Positions 34,680-45,708 of a stretch of 64,000 nt of DNA are shown in pieces. The notes under the pieces were generated by a model. It made no database searches. It saw nothing but the letters and a program-made list of their open reading frames with translations, and was not told the DNA's origin. The stretch lies in contig CAMJKP010000001.1 in NCBI GenBank assembly GCA_946406435.1, positions 1-64,000 of the forward strand. The letters are read 5' to 3'. The DNA comes from an uncultured Prevotellaceae bacterium (lineage in GTDB: Bacteria > Bacteroidota > Bacteroidia > Bacteroidales > Bacteroidaceae). Both the position numbers and the translations under genes were made by a program. Each line of letters opens with the position of its first letter. The first letter of the stretch is position 1.

Positions 34680-37600
34680 ATGAATTTCAACGCAATATTA
34701 TCAGCATTTTTCGGCAATAAAGCAAGCCGTGACATAAAGAAAATACAGCCACTCGTAGAAAAAGTAAAGGCTGCATATCCAGCCATTCAGGCTCTCTCTA
34801 ACGATGAGCTCCGTGCAAAGTCTAAGGAGATACAGGCATACGTACAGAATTCCGCAAACGATCTGAAGAAGCAGATCGAGGAACTGAAGGCAAAGATTGA
34901 AGAGACTCCAATCGATGAGCGCGAAAGCATCTTTGCAGAGATTGACAAGCTCGACAAGGAAGTACTCGACAAATACGAGGTTGCTCTTGACGAGGTATTC
35001 CCAGTAGTTTTCAGCATCGTTAAGGATACAGCCCGTCGTTTCACAGAAAACGAGGAGACAATCGTAACAGCAACAGATTTCGACCGCGAACTTGCAGCAG
35101 ACCCAAGCAAGGACTTCGTGACAATTGACGGTGACAAGGCTATCTATCACAACCATTGGACTGCAGGTGGCAATGATCTCAAGTGGGAGATGATTCACTA
35201 TGACGTACAGCTCTTCGGTGGTATCGTTCTTCATCAGGGTAAGATTGCCGAGATGGCAACTGGTGAGGGTAAGACATTGGTAGCAACATGTCCGGTATTC
35301 CTCAACGCACTTACAGGTAACGGTGTTCACGTAGTAACTGTGAACGACTACCTCGCAAAGCGTGACTCAGAGTGGATGGGGCCACTCTATATGTTCCACG
35401 GTCTTTCTGTAGATTGTATCGACAAGCACCAGCCAAACTCAGAGGCTCGTCGCAGAGCATATCAGGCAGATATCACATTCGGTACTAACAACGAGTTCGG
35501 TTTCGACTACCTCCGCGACAACATGGCTATGCAGCCAGAGGATCTCGTTCAGCGCCGTCACAACTACGCTATCGTCGATGAGGTTGACTCTGTATTGATT
35601 GATGATGCCCGTACCCCTCTCATCATCTCTGGTCCTATACCAAAGGGTGACGTGCAGATGTTCGAGGAGTATCAGCCACTCGTTGAGCAGCTCGTTGCTG
35701 TTCAGAGAAAGCTCGCAACACAATATCTTGCAGATGCAAAGACTCTCATTGCCGAGGGTCAGAAGACAAACAACAAGGAAAAGCTTGATGAAGGCTTCCT
35801 TGCTCTATATCGTTCTTTCAAGTCTCTTCCAAAGAACCGTCCATTGCTGAAGTTCCTTTCAGAGGAAGGCATCAAGTCTGGTATGCTGAAGACTGAGGAA
35901 TTCTACATGGAGAACAACAACCGTAGGATGCCAGAGTGCGTAAAGCCTCTGTACTTCGTAGCCGACGAGAAATCAAATTCTGCAGAACTCACAGACAAGG
36001 GCGTAGAATGGCTGTCAAATCAGGTTGGCGACAAGGAGCTCTTTGTGATTCCAAACATCACAGCACAACTCTCAGCTCTTGAAGCAGACAAGTCTCTGTC
36101 AGACGAGGAGAGACTGATGAAGAAGGATGAGTATTTCCAGCACTATGCAGTTCAGTCAGAGCGTGTTCATACTATCCAGCAGCTTCTCAAGGCATACTCA
36201 ATGTTCAACAAGGACGACCAGTATGTCGTTATGGACGGTCAGGTAAAGATTGTTGATGAGCAGACTGGTCGTATCATGGAAGGTCGTCGCTGGAGTGATG
36301 GTCTTCATCAGGCTGTAGAGGCTAAGGAGCACGTTAAGGTAGAGGCTGCTACACAGACATACGCAACAATCACATTGCAGAACTACTTCCGTATGTACCA
36401 CAAGCTCGCAGGTATGACAGGTACTGCTAGTACAGAGGCAGGAGAGTTCTGGGACATCTACAAGCTTGACGTTGTAGAGATTCCTACAAACCGCAAGGTT
36501 CTGCGTAACGATATGGATGACCGCGTGTATAAGACAGCACGTGAGAAATACACAGCCGTTATCGAGGAAATCGAGGCAATGAGAAATGCAGGACGTCCTG
36601 TTCTCGTTGGTACTACATCGGTTGAGATTTCTGAGCTCATCAGCCGTATGCTGAAGATGAGGAACATTCCTCACAACGTACTTAACGCTAAGGAACACGC
36701 GCGCGAGTCTCTGATTGTTGCCGAGGCAGGTAGATCTGTCAACGGTCTTGGTGCAGTAACCATCGCTACCAACATGGCAGGTCGTGGTACTGATATCAAG
36801 CTCACACCAGAGGTTAAGGCTGCTGGTGGTCTTGCAATTATCGGTACAGAGCGTCATGAGAGCCGTCGTGTTGACCGTCAGCTCCGTGGTCGTGCAGGTC
36901 GTCAGGGAGACCCAGGTTCTTCTGTATTCTACGTATCTCTCGAAGATAAGCTTATGCGTCTGTTCGCTTCTGAGCGTATCGCAAAGGTTATGGACCGTCT
37001 CGGTTTCGAAGAGGGAGAGAGAATCGAAAGCCCACTTATCTCAAAGAGTATCGAGCGTGCACAGAAGAAGGTTGAGGAGAACAACTTCGGTATCCGTAAG
37101 CGTCTGCTTGAGTATGATGACGTAATGAACAAGCAGCGTACCGTCATCTATGAGCGCCGTCGTCACGCTCTTATGGGAGAGCGTATTGGAATGGACATCA
37201 CGAACCTGCTATGGGATCGTGTAACCTCAATTCTTAACAACAACGACTATGCCGGATGCAAGGAGCAGTACCTCAAGGTGTTTGCAATGGATATCCCATT
37301 CACAGAAGAGGAATTCTCTACATTAGGCAAGGAACAGTTGGAGGAAAAAGCATTCCAGACAGTAATGACAGAGTTCAAGAACCGTACGGAACGCATTCAT
37401 AATATGGCATGGCCTGTCATTAAGGACATAGCAGAGAATCACGGTAACGAATACCAGCGCATTGCTATTCCTATTACCGATGGTCGTCTGATTTACAATA
37501 TGACATTCGACCTTCAGGAACTTTACAAGTCTGAGGGCAAGGATATCATCAAGCAGTTCGAGAAGATGATCATGCTCCGCACTATCGACGACAACTGGAA

Positions 37601-38039
37601 GGAGAACCTCCGTCAGTTGGATGAGCTTCGTCACTCTGTACAGAATGCAAGTTACGAGCAGAAGGATCCACTTCTCATCTTCAAACTTGAGAGTGTTAAG
37701 CTTTGGGACAACATGATTAATGAGATGCACGATGCCATTTCTATGACACTCACACGTGCTCGTATTCATCAGCAGCAGCCTGACGTTCCTTCAGAAATGA
37801 TGCATCAGGCACCTGCAGAGGAACCAAAGCGAGAACAGCCAAAGCTGACAACACAGCACGATGAACTTCAAGGTGACGGAAGTCCGGTGCAAGACAAGGA
37901 GCGTCCACAATACAACGATCCTTCAGCAAGACAGCAGCCTCGCACTCCTATTATAAAGGATAAGATGCCTCGTCCAAATGATCCATGTCCATGCGGCTCT
38001 GGTTTGAAGTTCAAGAACTGTCACGGAAAGAACATCTAA
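34680..38039 (+). CDS. secA: Protein translocase ATPase SecA
   Basis: 1,119 residues. Walker A is [11 protein letters not shown] (about residue 195), Walker [22 protein letters not shown], and motor domain 2 includes AGRGTDIKL and [23 protein letters not shown]. The C-terminal zinc-binding tail is [15 protein letters not shown], the SecB/ribosome-binding domain. SecA drives preproteins through SecYEG. The protein is about 200 residues longer than E. coli SecA owing to inserts (a lysine-rich stretch near residues 50-90 and one after the Walker B region), normal for Bacteroidota. The stop is followed 5 bases later by the ABC gene. Confidence 0.97.
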   Translation: MNFNAILSAFFGNKASRDIKKIQPLVEKVKAAYPAIQALSNDELRAKSKEIQAYVQNSANDLKKQIEELKAKIEETPIDERESIFAEIDKLDKEVLDKYEVALDEVFPVVFSIVKDTARRFTENEETIVTATDFDRELAADPSKDFVTIDGDKAIYHNHWTAGGNDLKWEMIHYDVQLFGGIVLHQGKIAEMATGEGKTLVATCPVFLNALTGNGVHVVTVNDYLAKRDSEWMGPLYMFHGLSVDCIDKHQPNSEARRRAYQADITFGTNNEFGFDYLRDNMAMQPEDLVQRRHNYAIVDEVDSVLIDDARTPLIISGPIPKGDVQMFEEYQPLVEQLVAVQRKLATQYLADAKTLIAEGQKTNNKEKLDEGFLALYRSFKSLPKNRPLLKFLSEEGIKSGMLKTEEFYMENNNRRMPECVKPLYFVADEKSNSAELTDKGVEWLSNQVGDKELFVIPNITAQLSALEADKSLSDEERLMKKDEYFQHYAVQSERVHTIQQLLKAYSMFNKDDQYVVMDGQVKIVDEQTGRIMEGRRWSDGLHQAVEAKEHVKVEAATQTYATITLQNYFRMYHKLAGMTGTASTEAGEFWDIYKLDVVEIPTNRKVLRNDMDDRVYKTAREKYTAVIEEIEAMRNAGRPVLVGTTSVEISELISRMLKMRNIPHNVLNAKEHARESLIVAEAGRSVNGLGAVTIATNMAGRGTDIKLTPEVKAAGGLAIIGTERHESRRVDRQLRGRAGRQGDPGSSVFYVSLEDKLMRLFASERIAKVMDRLGFEEGERIESPLISKSIERAQKKVEENNFGIRKRLLEYDDVMNKQRTVIYERRRHALMGERIGMDITNLLWDRVTSILNNNDYAGCKEQYLKVFAMDIPFTEEEFSTLGKEQLEEKAFQTVMTEFKNRTERIHNMAWPVIKDIAENHGNEYQRIAIPITDGRLIYNMTFDLQELYKSEGKDIIKQFEKMIMLRTIDDNWKENLRQLDELRHSVQNASYEQKDPLLIFKLESVKLWDNMINEMHDAISMTLTRARIHQQQPDVPSEMMHQAPAEEPKREQPKLTTQHDELQGDGSPVQDKERPQYNDPSARQQPRTPIIKDKMPRPNDPCPCGSGLKFKNCHGKNI

Positions 38040-38044
38040 TCCAC

Positions 38045-38758
38045 ATGATTAAAGCGACCAATCTGACAAAGGACTACGGAGAACAAAGAGCCGTAGATAT
38101 TCCAGAACTTATTATTCCCGATGGGACCATTTTGGGTCTCGTCGGGAACAATGGTGCTGGTAAGACTACCCTTTTCAGACTTCTTCTTGATCTCATAAAA
38201 GCGACAGACGGAGAGGTTGGCTTGAGTCTTTCTGACAATAGCGAGCTCTTGAATCCTGCAAAATGCGAGGATTGGAAGCACTTCGTAGGAGCATACGTCA
38301 ACGAGGGATTCCTCATAGACTTCCTTTCAGCAGAAGAGTACTTTCTCTTTGTCGGCAAGGTTAATGAAATACCTGAGGAAACAGTAAAAGCAACAGTTGA
38401 GCAATATACAGAATTCCTCACAGACGAGATAATAGGAGCTGGGAAACTGATTCGAGACCTATCTGCTGGTAACAGGCAAAAGGTTGGTATAGTATCGGCA
38501 CTCCTTGCTCAACCAAAGATAGTCATACTGGACGAGCCATTCAACTTCCTTGACCCATCAAGTCAGAACAAGCTCAAGAAACTCCTTATTGACTATCATG
38601 AAAAGACAGGTGCGACTCTATTGGTATCCAGTCATAATCTAACCCACACCGTAGATATATCCACGCATGTGGCGTTGATGGAAAAAGGAAAGATAATATC
38701 TTTCATTGACAATATCGATGGTGCAGCCAACAAACAGTTGGATGAGTACTTTAGTTAG
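38045..38758 (+). CDS. ABC transporter ATP-binding protein
   Basis: 237 residues from the ATG at 38045, chosen because the longer ORF start lies inside secA. Walker A is GLVGNNGAGKTTLF, signature LSAGNRQKV, Walker B KIVILDEPFNFLDP and the switch histidine is in VSSHNL. The similarity is to ABC-2 type export ATPases. No permease gene is adjacent, so the partner is elsewhere or the ATPase acts alone. It follows secA by 5 bases and may be co-transcribed. Confidence 0.85.
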   Translation: MIKATNLTKDYGEQRAVDIPELIIPDGTILGLVGNNGAGKTTLFRLLLDLIKATDGEVGLSLSDNSELLNPAKCEDWKHFVGAYVNEGFLIDFLSAEEYFLFVGKVNEIPEETVKATVEQYTEFLTDEIIGAGKLIRDLSAGNRQKVGIVSALLAQPKIVILDEPFNFLDPSSQNKLKKLLIDYHEKTGATLLVSSHNLTHTVDISTHVALMEKGKIISFIDNIDGAANKQLDEYFS

Positions 38759-38791
38759 ATAGTATAAAGTTGAAAGTATAAAGAAATTGTC

Positions 38792-39232
38792 ATGGCAGAA
38801 AAAATTCAGTCACAACTTTCGCGAATGCTTAATAAGGTGTCGCAGAAATTTCCACAGGTAGAAGAACCTACAGTGATGACAGACATCCACATCCGTATCA
38901 ATCAGGAAACGGGTGACGTCATGGTATATAATGACGACGAGCAAGAGATTACTCGCATTGTTGTTGACGAATGGATTGACAATCAGGAGGATGAAAAGCT
39001 ATTCTATCAAAAGGCAGCCAAAGCACTCCGTCAACTATTGCTCAAAGATGGTTTCGGTTCATCAATGGGTATAATAATGCCTTATAGTTTCGTGCTTGAG
39101 ACAGAAACTGGTGAACACATCGATGAATTGTTCATTGCAGATACAGATGACACTATTATAATAGGTGGAGCTTTCATGGAGAATCTGGAAAAGGATCTCG
39201 ACGATTTCATGAAACACCTTATGGAGGATTAG
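38792..39232 (+). CDS. Conserved acidic protein of unknown function
   Basis: 146 residues, soluble and strongly acidic. It has IHIRINQETGDVMVYNDDEQEITRIVVDEWID in the first half and FIADTDDTIIIGGAFMENLEKDLDDFMKHL at the end. No domain is recognised. The close spacing and shared direction suggest co-transcription with the ABC ATPase. Confidence 0.65.
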   Translation: MAEKIQSQLSRMLNKVSQKFPQVEEPTVMTDIHIRINQETGDVMVYNDDEQEITRIVVDEWIDNQEDEKLFYQKAAKALRQLLLKDGFGSSMGIIMPYSFVLETETGEHIDELFIADTDDTIIIGGAFMENLEKDLDDFMKHLMED

Positions 39233-39320
39233 GGAATAGTGTATAGTAGAAAGAGTAAAGTGTAAAGAATAAAGTCAAAAAAGAATATAGATAAATAAGG
39301 GAAAACTTATTACAATCAAT

Positions 39321-40382
39321 ATGGCAGAAAATCATAATCATCTTGTAATTATGGCAGGTGGCGTTGGAAGCCGCTTCTGGCCAATGAGCACCGAAGATAA
39401 GCCAAAGCAGTTTATCGATGTACTTGGCGTAGGACGCTCTCTCATGCAGCTCACATACGACCGTTTCAAGGGAGTATGCCCAGCAGAGAATGTATGGGTT
39501 GTTACCAATGCAGCATACGTAGAGACTGTAGCAGAGCAGTTGCCAGAAATTCCTCGTGGTAATATCCTTAGTGAACCATGCCGTAGAAACACAGCTCCAT
39601 GCATCGCATACGTAAGCTGGAGAATCAAGGTACAGGATCCTAACGCGAATATAGTAGTTACCCCAAGTGACCATGTAGTGATGAACGTTGCAGAGTTCCA
39701 GCGTGTCATATCAAGCACTCTTAACTTTGCAAGCGAAACTGATGCAATCATTACACTTGGTATGAAGCCAACCCGTCCAGAGACTGGTTATGGTTATATT
39801 CAGGCAGATCTCGCTCAGCAGAGTCTTCGCAACAAGGAGATATTCCGCGTTGACTCTTTCCGTGAGAAGCCTAATCTCGAAACTGCAAAGGAATATATCT
39901 CACATAACTATTACTTCTGGAATGCAGGTATCTTCATTTGGAACGTGCGCACAATCGTAAACGCATTCCGTATGTATCAACCACTTATTGCCGCTACATT
40001 TGAAGATATTATCCCTGTAATGGGAACTGCAGAAGAGCAGAAGGTTGTTGACGAGAAATATCCAGAGTGCGAAAATATTAGTGTTGACTATGCCATCCTT
40101 GAGAAAGCAGAGGAGATTTTCGTGTTCCCTGCAGACTTCGGTTGGAGCGACCTCGGCACATGGGGTTCACTTCAGACTCTCTCAAAGAAAGACGATGAAG
40201 GAAATGCAATCATCAGCCAGAACGTAAAACTCTTCGAGTCAAGCAACTGCATCGTAAACGTAGAAGGTGCTAAGCAAGTTGCAATCCAGGGACTTGATGG
40301 ATATATCGTTGCAGAAAGAGATGGACGTCTTCTCATCTGCAAACTGGCAGACGAACAGCGAATCAAGGAATTTTCAAAGTAA
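39321..40382 (+). CDS. manC: Mannose-1-phosphate guanylyltransferase
   Basis: 353 residues. The N-terminal nucleotidyltransferase signature is MAGGVGSRFWPMS, with TPSDHVV and the FREKP loop (SFREKPNLETA). It is shorter than the two-domain ManC/ManA fusions, so it is a single-function guanylyltransferase making GDP-mannose. The next two genes turn GDP-mannose into GDP-fucose. Confidence 0.92.
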   Translation: MAENHNHLVIMAGGVGSRFWPMSTEDKPKQFIDVLGVGRSLMQLTYDRFKGVCPAENVWVVTNAAYVETVAEQLPEIPRGNILSEPCRRNTAPCIAYVSWRIKVQDPNANIVVTPSDHVVMNVAEFQRVISSTLNFASETDAIITLGMKPTRPETGYGYIQADLAQQSLRNKEIFRVDSFREKPNLETAKEYISHNYYFWNAGIFIWNVRTIVNAFRMYQPLIAATFEDIIPVMGTAEEQKVVDEKYPECENISVDYAILEKAEEIFVFPADFGWSDLGTWGSLQTLSKKDDEGNAIISQNVKLFESSNCIVNVEGAKQVAIQGLDGYIVAERDGRLLICKLADEQRIKEFSK

Positions 40383-40415
40383 CAAAACATAGAAACAAAT
40401 AAAAAACATATAAAA

Positions 40416-41528
40416 ATGGAAAAGAAGAATATTGCATTAATCACAGGTGTTACAGGTCAGGATGGTTCATACCTCTCTGAGTTCCTTCTTGCCAAGGGTT
40501 ATGAGGTTCATGGCATCATCCGTCGTTCTTCAGTAGATTTCCGCGAGCGTATCGCACATCTTGAGGGTAAGCCAAACTTTCATCTTCACTATGCAGACAT
40601 GAGCGACTCTATGTCACTCGTTAAGCTCGTAGGTAAGGTACAGCCAACAGAGATATATAACCTCGCTGCACAGTCACATGTTCAGGTATCTTTCGATGCT
40701 CCTGAGTTCACAGCAGATGTTGATGCAGTAGGCGTTCTCCGTGTACTCGAGGCTGTTCGTACCAACCACCTAGAGAAGACTTGCCGTATCTATCAGGCTT
40801 CCACATCTGAGCTTTATGGTAAGGTTGAGGAGGTTCCACAGAATGAGAAGACTCCATTCCACCCATATTCTCCATATGCAGTTGCCAAGCTCTATGGTTT
40901 CTGGATCATCAAGGAGTATCGTGAGGCATACAATATGTTCTGCTGCTCAGGTATTCTCTTTAATCATGAGTCTGAGCGTCGTGGCGAGACATTCGTAACA
41001 CGTAAGATTACCCTTGCAGCTGCTCGTATCGCACAGGGCAAGCAGGAGAAACTCTTCCTCGGTAATCTCGACTCACTCCGTGACTGGGGGTATGCAAAGG
41101 ACTATGTTGAGTGTATGTGGCTCATTCTCCAGCATGAGACACCAGAAGACTTCGTAATCGCAACAGGCGTACAGCACTCAGTTCGTGAATTCACATACGC
41201 AGCATTCAAAGCTGCTGGTATCGAGCTCAAGTTCGAGGGCAAGGATATTAACGAGAAGGGTATCTGCGTTGATGGTCCTAAGGAACTCATCGGTAAGACA
41301 CTCGTTGAGGTTTCAGAGGATTTCTACCGTCCAACAGACGTTGTAAACCTCTGGGGTGATCCAACAAAGGCTAAGAAGGAACTTGGATGGAATCCACAGA
41401 CAACAAGCTTCGAGCAGCTCGTTGAGATTATGGTTCAGCACGATATGGCTAAGGTAAAGGCAGACTCTGTTGCAGCAGAGGTCCGTACAAACCTTGCAGA
41501 GTATCTTGAAAAGGGTATCGTTAAGTAA
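40416..41528 (+). CDS. gmd: GDP-mannose 4,6-dehydratase
   Basis: 370 residues with the NAD(P)-binding motif [14 protein letters not shown] at the start and the short-chain dehydrogenase catalytic Y-x-x-x-K ([11 protein letters not shown]). [16 protein letters not shown] provides the Ser/Thr. It converts GDP-mannose to GDP-4-keto-6-deoxymannose, the first step to GDP-fucose. It lies 33 bases downstream of manC and 12 bases upstream of fcl. Confidence 0.95.
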   Translation: MEKKNIALITGVTGQDGSYLSEFLLAKGYEVHGIIRRSSVDFRERIAHLEGKPNFHLHYADMSDSMSLVKLVGKVQPTEIYNLAAQSHVQVSFDAPEFTADVDAVGVLRVLEAVRTNHLEKTCRIYQASTSELYGKVEEVPQNEKTPFHPYSPYAVAKLYGFWIIKEYREAYNMFCCSGILFNHESERRGETFVTRKITLAAARIAQGKQEKLFLGNLDSLRDWGYAKDYVECMWLILQHETPEDFVIATGVQHSVREFTYAAFKAAGIELKFEGKDINEKGICVDGPKELIGKTLVEVSEDFYRPTDVVNLWGDPTKAKKELGWNPQTTSFEQLVEIMVQHDMAKVKADSVAAEVRTNLAEYLEKGIVK

Positions 41529-41540
41529 AAAATCGAAATC

Positions 41541-42755
41541 GTGTTAGATAAAAGCAGTAAAATATATGTAGCAGGTCACCACGGTCTCGTGGGATCTGCT
41601 ATCTGGAACAACCTCAAGGCTCGTGGATACGAGAATCTTGTTGGTCGTTCACATAAGGAACTGGATCTCACCGACCAGTATGCAGTAAAGAAGTTCTTTG
41701 ATGAGGAACAGCCAGATGCAGTTGTACTTGCAGCTGCATTCGTTGGCGGAATCATGGCAAACTCACTCTATCGTGCCGACTTCATGATGATGAACATGAA
41801 GATTCAATGCAACGTTATAAGTGAGGCTTACGCTCATGGTGTTAAGAAACTTCTCTTCCTGGGTTCTACCTGTATCTACCCAAAGAATGCTCCACAGCCA
41901 ATGAAGGAGGATTGCCTCCTCACATCAGAACTGGAATATACCAACGAGGAGTATGCTATCGCAAAGATTGCAGGACTCAAGATGTGCGAGTCATACAACT
42001 TGCAATACGGCACCAACTACATCGCTGTTATGCCAACAAACCTCTATGGTCCTAACGATAACTTCCACCTCGAGAACTCACACGTTATGCCAGCCATGAT
42101 GCGTAAGGTATATCTCGCAAAGCTCATTCATGACGGTGACTGGACTTCTATCCGTGCCGACCTCAGCATCCGTCCTGTAGGTGCTAATATGAAGGAAAAT
42201 GGGGAGACTGTTCGTTACGTTATCGATGGTAACTCTGACGAGGCTCTTATCCTCAAGGTTCTTGCATTCTACGGAATAGAGAATAATAAGGTTACTCTCT
42301 GGGGAACAGGTAAGCCTCTCCGTGAGTTCCTTTGGTCTGAGGATATGGCAGACGCATCAGTTCACGTACTTCTCAACGTCGACTTCAAGGATATCATCGG
42401 TATCGAGAAATATTCAAGCGTACACTATGGAGTAAAGGCAGACGGTGTTGTTGACCGTAACCACTCTACAGGTCGTGGTGGTGCAATTCCATCACTTGGA
42501 GAGATTCGCAACTGCCACATCAACGTAGGTACAGGTAAGGAACTCACCATCCGTGAGCTTTCAGAACTCGTTGTAAAGGCTGTTGACTTCAAGGGCGAGG
42601 TTATATTCGACTCAAATAAACCAGACGGCACGATGCGTAAGCTCATTGACGTTAGCAAGCTCCATTCACTCGGATGGACTCACAAGGTTGAGATCGAGGA
42701 TGGTGTTCAGAAGCTCTTCGATTGGTACAAGTCTTCTCTTAAGATTAAAGAGTAA
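41541..42755 (+). CDS. fcl: GDP-L-fucose synthase
   Basis: 404 residues, starting with GTG. GHHGLVGSAIW is the nucleotide-binding loop, GSTCIYP the Ser segment, and EEYAIAKIAG gives the Tyr/Lys pair. It completes GDP-L-fucose synthesis by epimerisation and reduction. It is about 80 residues longer than E. coli WcaG (321). The excess appears as two inserts: around DWTSIRADLSIRPVGANMKENG...EALILK, and KYSSVHYGVKADGVVDRNHSTGRGGAIPSL. Such inserts are seen in Bacteroidota versions. Confidence 0.93.
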   Translation: MLDKSSKIYVAGHHGLVGSAIWNNLKARGYENLVGRSHKELDLTDQYAVKKFFDEEQPDAVVLAAAFVGGIMANSLYRADFMMMNMKIQCNVISEAYAHGVKKLLFLGSTCIYPKNAPQPMKEDCLLTSELEYTNEEYAIAKIAGLKMCESYNLQYGTNYIAVMPTNLYGPNDNFHLENSHVMPAMMRKVYLAKLIHDGDWTSIRADLSIRPVGANMKENGETVRYVIDGNSDEALILKVLAFYGIENNKVTLWGTGKPLREFLWSEDMADASVHVLLNVDFKDIIGIEKYSSVHYGVKADGVVDRNHSTGRGGAIPSLGEIRNCHINVGTGKELTIRELSELVVKAVDFKGEVIFDSNKPDGTMRKLIDVSKLHSLGWTHKVEIEDGVQKLFDWYKSSLKIKE

Positions 42756-42785
42756 AGTATAAAGTATAAAGAAATAAAATAAAAA

Positions 42786-44063
42786 ATGAACGGTAAAGTA
42801 GATGTCCTGCTCGGTTTGCAGTGGGGCGATGAAGGTAAAGGAAAGGTGGTCGATGTACTGACCCCTAAGTATGATGTAGTAGCACGCTTCCAGGGTGGTC
42901 CTAACGCAGGTCACACCCTCGAGTTCGAAGGACAGAAATACGTCCTCCGCTCTATCCCTTCTGGTATTTTCCAGGGTGGTAAGGTTAATATCATCGGTAA
43001 TGGTGTTGTTCTCGCTCCAGACCTCTTCATGGGAGAGGCTAAGGATCTCGAGAAGAGCGGTCATTCACTCAAGGAGCGTCTCCATATCTCTAAGAAAGCT
43101 CACCTCATCATGCCAACACACCGACTTCTTGATGCTGCCTATGAGTCTCTCAAGGGTAAGAACAAGGTTGGTACCACAGGCAAGGGCATCGGTCCTACAT
43201 ATACCGACAAGACATCACGCGACGGTCTTCGTGTTGGTGATATCCTCGACGGTTTCAAAGAAAAGTATGCAGCTCGCAAGGCTCGTCATATGATGCTTCT
43301 CAATGCACTCGGCTTCAAGTACGACGAGGCTGCACTTGCAGAGACAGAAAAGGTATGGATGGAGGGTATCGAATACCTCAAGCAGTTCCAGATTGTTGAC
43401 TCAGAGCATGAGGTTGGTAAGATTCTCAAGTCAGGCAAGTCAATGCTTGCTGAGGGTGCTCAGGGCACAATGCTTGACGTTGATTTCGGTTCATATCCAT
43501 TCGTAACATCTTCAAACACCATCTGTGCTGGAGCTTGCACAGGTCTCGGTATCGGTCCTAACAAGATTGGCGAGGTGTTCGGTATCATGAAGGCTTACTG
43601 TACACGTGTTGGTGCAGGTCCATTCCCAACAGAGTTATTTGATGAGACAGGCAAGAAGATGCGTGACATCGGTCATGAGTATGGTGCTGTTACTGGTCGT
43701 GAGCGTCGTTGTGGTTGGATTGACCTCGTAGCTCTCCGCTACTCTATCATGGTTAATGGCGTTACACAGCTCATCATGATGAAGTCTGACGTTCTTGATA
43801 CATTCCCAACAATCAAGGCTTGTACAGCATATAAGGTAAACGGTGTTGAGACACGCGATTTCCCTTACGACATCGAGAAGGGTATCGAACCTGTCTATAC
43901 CGAACTCCCAGGATGGCAAACAGATATGACAAAGTACACAAGCGAGGACGAGTTCCCACAGCAGTTCAAGGACTACATCAAGTTCCTTGAGACTGAGCTT
44001 GAGACTCCAATCACCATCATCTCTATCGGTCCTGACCGCGATCAGACAATCGTTAGAAAGTAA
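42786..44063 (+). CDS. purA: Adenylosuccinate synthetase
   Basis: 425 residues of the standard family length. GLQWGDEGKGKVVD is the P-loop region, then GIGPTYTDKTSRDGLRVGD and GAVTGRERRCGWIDL. It joins aspartate to IMP using GTP on the way to AMP. It is not functionally tied to the fucose genes, but is in the same direction with a 30-base gap. Confidence 0.97.
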   Translation: MNGKVDVLLGLQWGDEGKGKVVDVLTPKYDVVARFQGGPNAGHTLEFEGQKYVLRSIPSGIFQGGKVNIIGNGVVLAPDLFMGEAKDLEKSGHSLKERLHISKKAHLIMPTHRLLDAAYESLKGKNKVGTTGKGIGPTYTDKTSRDGLRVGDILDGFKEKYAARKARHMMLLNALGFKYDEAALAETEKVWMEGIEYLKQFQIVDSEHEVGKILKSGKSMLAEGAQGTMLDVDFGSYPFVTSSNTICAGACTGLGIGPNKIGEVFGIMKAYCTRVGAGPFPTELFDETGKKMRDIGHEYGAVTGRERRCGWIDLVALRYSIMVNGVTQLIMMKSDVLDTFPTIKACTAYKVNGVETRDFPYDIEKGIEPVYTELPGWQTDMTKYTSEDEFPQQFKDYIKFLETELETPITIISIGPDRDQTIVRK

Positions 44064-44069
44064 GAGGAA

Positions 44070-44230
44070 ACACCCCTCCCCCGGCCCTCCCGAGGGAGGG
44101 AGTTAATCTGTCACATTTTTCTCGCGAAGAAATATTTGCAAACAGATTTCTCTGATTTATACGAAAAAACGCAGCGCAAAAAAGGTGACTAATAAACTCC
44201 TCCCCTCGGGGAGGCTGGGAGGGGGTCACT
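44070..44230. repeat. C-rich two-armed palindromic element
   Basis: CCCCTCCCCCGGCCCTCCCGAGGGAGGGAG and CTCCTCCCCTCGGGGAGGCTGGGAGGGGG flank an AT-rich 90-bp centre. It fills the purA-hisS gap. The right arm ends about 14 bases before the hisS start. Confidence 0.7.
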
Positions 44231-44240
44231 TAATTTAAAC

Positions 44241-45629
44241 ATGGCAAAACCAAGCATACCAAAGGGCACTCGCGATTTCGGTCCTGTCGAGATGGCGAAG
44301 CGCAACTATATCTTCAACACCATAAAGGACGTATATGCCCTCTATGGATTCTCACAGATAGAGACCCCTTCTATGGAGAATCTATCAACCCTCATGGGTA
44401 AGTATGGTGAGGAGGGCGATAAGCTTCTCTTCAAGATTCTTAACTCAGGAGATTTCCTTCACGGAATGACTGCTGATGAAGTAGCAAATACAAGCACTCT
44501 TAAACTTGCGGCTAAGTTCTGCGAGAAAGGCTTGCGCTATGACCTCACAGTCCCATTCGCACGCTATGTAGTACAGCATCGCGAAGAACTTCAACTACCT
44601 TTCAAGCGCTATCAGATACAGCCAGTATGGCGTGCTGACCGTCCTCAGAAAGGTCGCTATCGCGAGTTCTACCAGTGTGATGCTGACATCGTAGGCTCAG
44701 ATTCCCTCCTCAATGAGGTCGAGCTTATGCAGATTGTCGATACCGTATTTACTAAGTTCGGCATTCGCGTGCAGATCAAGATCAACAACCGTAAGATACT
44801 TTCTGGTATTGCAGAGGTAATTGGTGAAGCCGATAAGATTGTGGATATCACCGTTGCCATAGACAAACTCGACAAAATAGGTCTCGATGCTGTAAACGAG
44901 GAACTTCGTGCTGACGGTATATCTGAAGAGGCTATCGAAAAGCTTCAGCCTATCATCAAACTCGAAGGTACAAATGAGGAGAAGCTCAACGTTATTGCAG
45001 AGGTTCTCGCATCTTCTGAGATAGGAATGAAAGGCGTTGAGGAATGTCGCTATATTCTCTCTTCCCTTGATTCTATGAAGGGATATGTTGAGGGCAACAC
45101 ATCTGTCCTCAAGAATGAACTCCAGCTTGACCTCACCCTTGCACGTGGTCTTAACTACTACACAGGTGCGATCTTTGAGGTAAAGGCTCTCGACGTGCAG
45201 ATTGGTTCTATCACAGGAGGCGGACGCTACGATAACCTCACAGGTATCTTCGGAATGCCAGGACTCTCAGGTGTCGGTATCTCATTCGGAGCTGACCGCA
45301 TCTATGATGTCCTCAACCAACTCGACCTCTATCCAAAGGATGCTATGACAGCCACACAGCTTCTCTTCATCAACTTTGGAGAGAAAGAGACTGCCTATTG
45401 TCTCCCTATAGCAAACAAAGCACGTACACAAGGCATACGCACAGAAATCTATCCTGATTCTACAAAGATGAAAAAGCAGATGAGCTATGCCAATGCAAAG
45501 CAGATTCCATACGTTGCCCTTGCTGGTGACAATGAGATTGCAGAGGGCAAAGTAACTCTCAAGAATATGATCACAGGCGAGCAAACTCTTGTCACACCTG
45601 ATCAGCTCATTGCAGTTCTAAAAGGTTAG
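44241..45629 (+). CDS. hisS: Histidyl-tRNA synthetase
   Basis: 462 residues. Motif 2 is [26 protein letters not shown] and the histidine-specific motif is [14 protein letters not shown]. It ends in an anticodon-binding domain with [17 protein letters not shown]. It charges tRNA-His in the cytosol. The start ATG lies just after a C-rich repeat. Confidence 0.97.
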   Translation: MAKPSIPKGTRDFGPVEMAKRNYIFNTIKDVYALYGFSQIETPSMENLSTLMGKYGEEGDKLLFKILNSGDFLHGMTADEVANTSTLKLAAKFCEKGLRYDLTVPFARYVVQHREELQLPFKRYQIQPVWRADRPQKGRYREFYQCDADIVGSDSLLNEVELMQIVDTVFTKFGIRVQIKINNRKILSGIAEVIGEADKIVDITVAIDKLDKIGLDAVNEELRADGISEEAIEKLQPIIKLEGTNEEKLNVIAEVLASSEIGMKGVEECRYILSSLDSMKGYVEGNTSVLKNELQLDLTLARGLNYYTGAIFEVKALDVQIGSITGGGRYDNLTGIFGMPGLSGVGISFGADRIYDVLNQLDLYPKDAMTATQLLFINFGEKETAYCLPIANKARTQGIRTEIYPDSTKMKKQMSYANAKQIPYVALAGDNEIAEGKVTLKNMITGEQTLVTPDQLIAVLKG

Positions 45630-45708
45630 GATGTCAAAAGTCAAAGGTAAAAAACGTTAGACCTTTAGACAAACAACCAACACCCATCACCCATCACAAA
45701 AACTAACT

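Noticed and set aside
34701-35330. Long minus-strand ORFs inside secA, purA, ftsH and PpiD-like genes
   Set aside because: These are shadows of strongly coding plus- or minus-strand genes, with cysteine-rich improbable composition.
38045-38758. A riboswitch or leader between secA and the ABC gene
   Set aside because: There are only 5 bases between the genes; no room for a structure.
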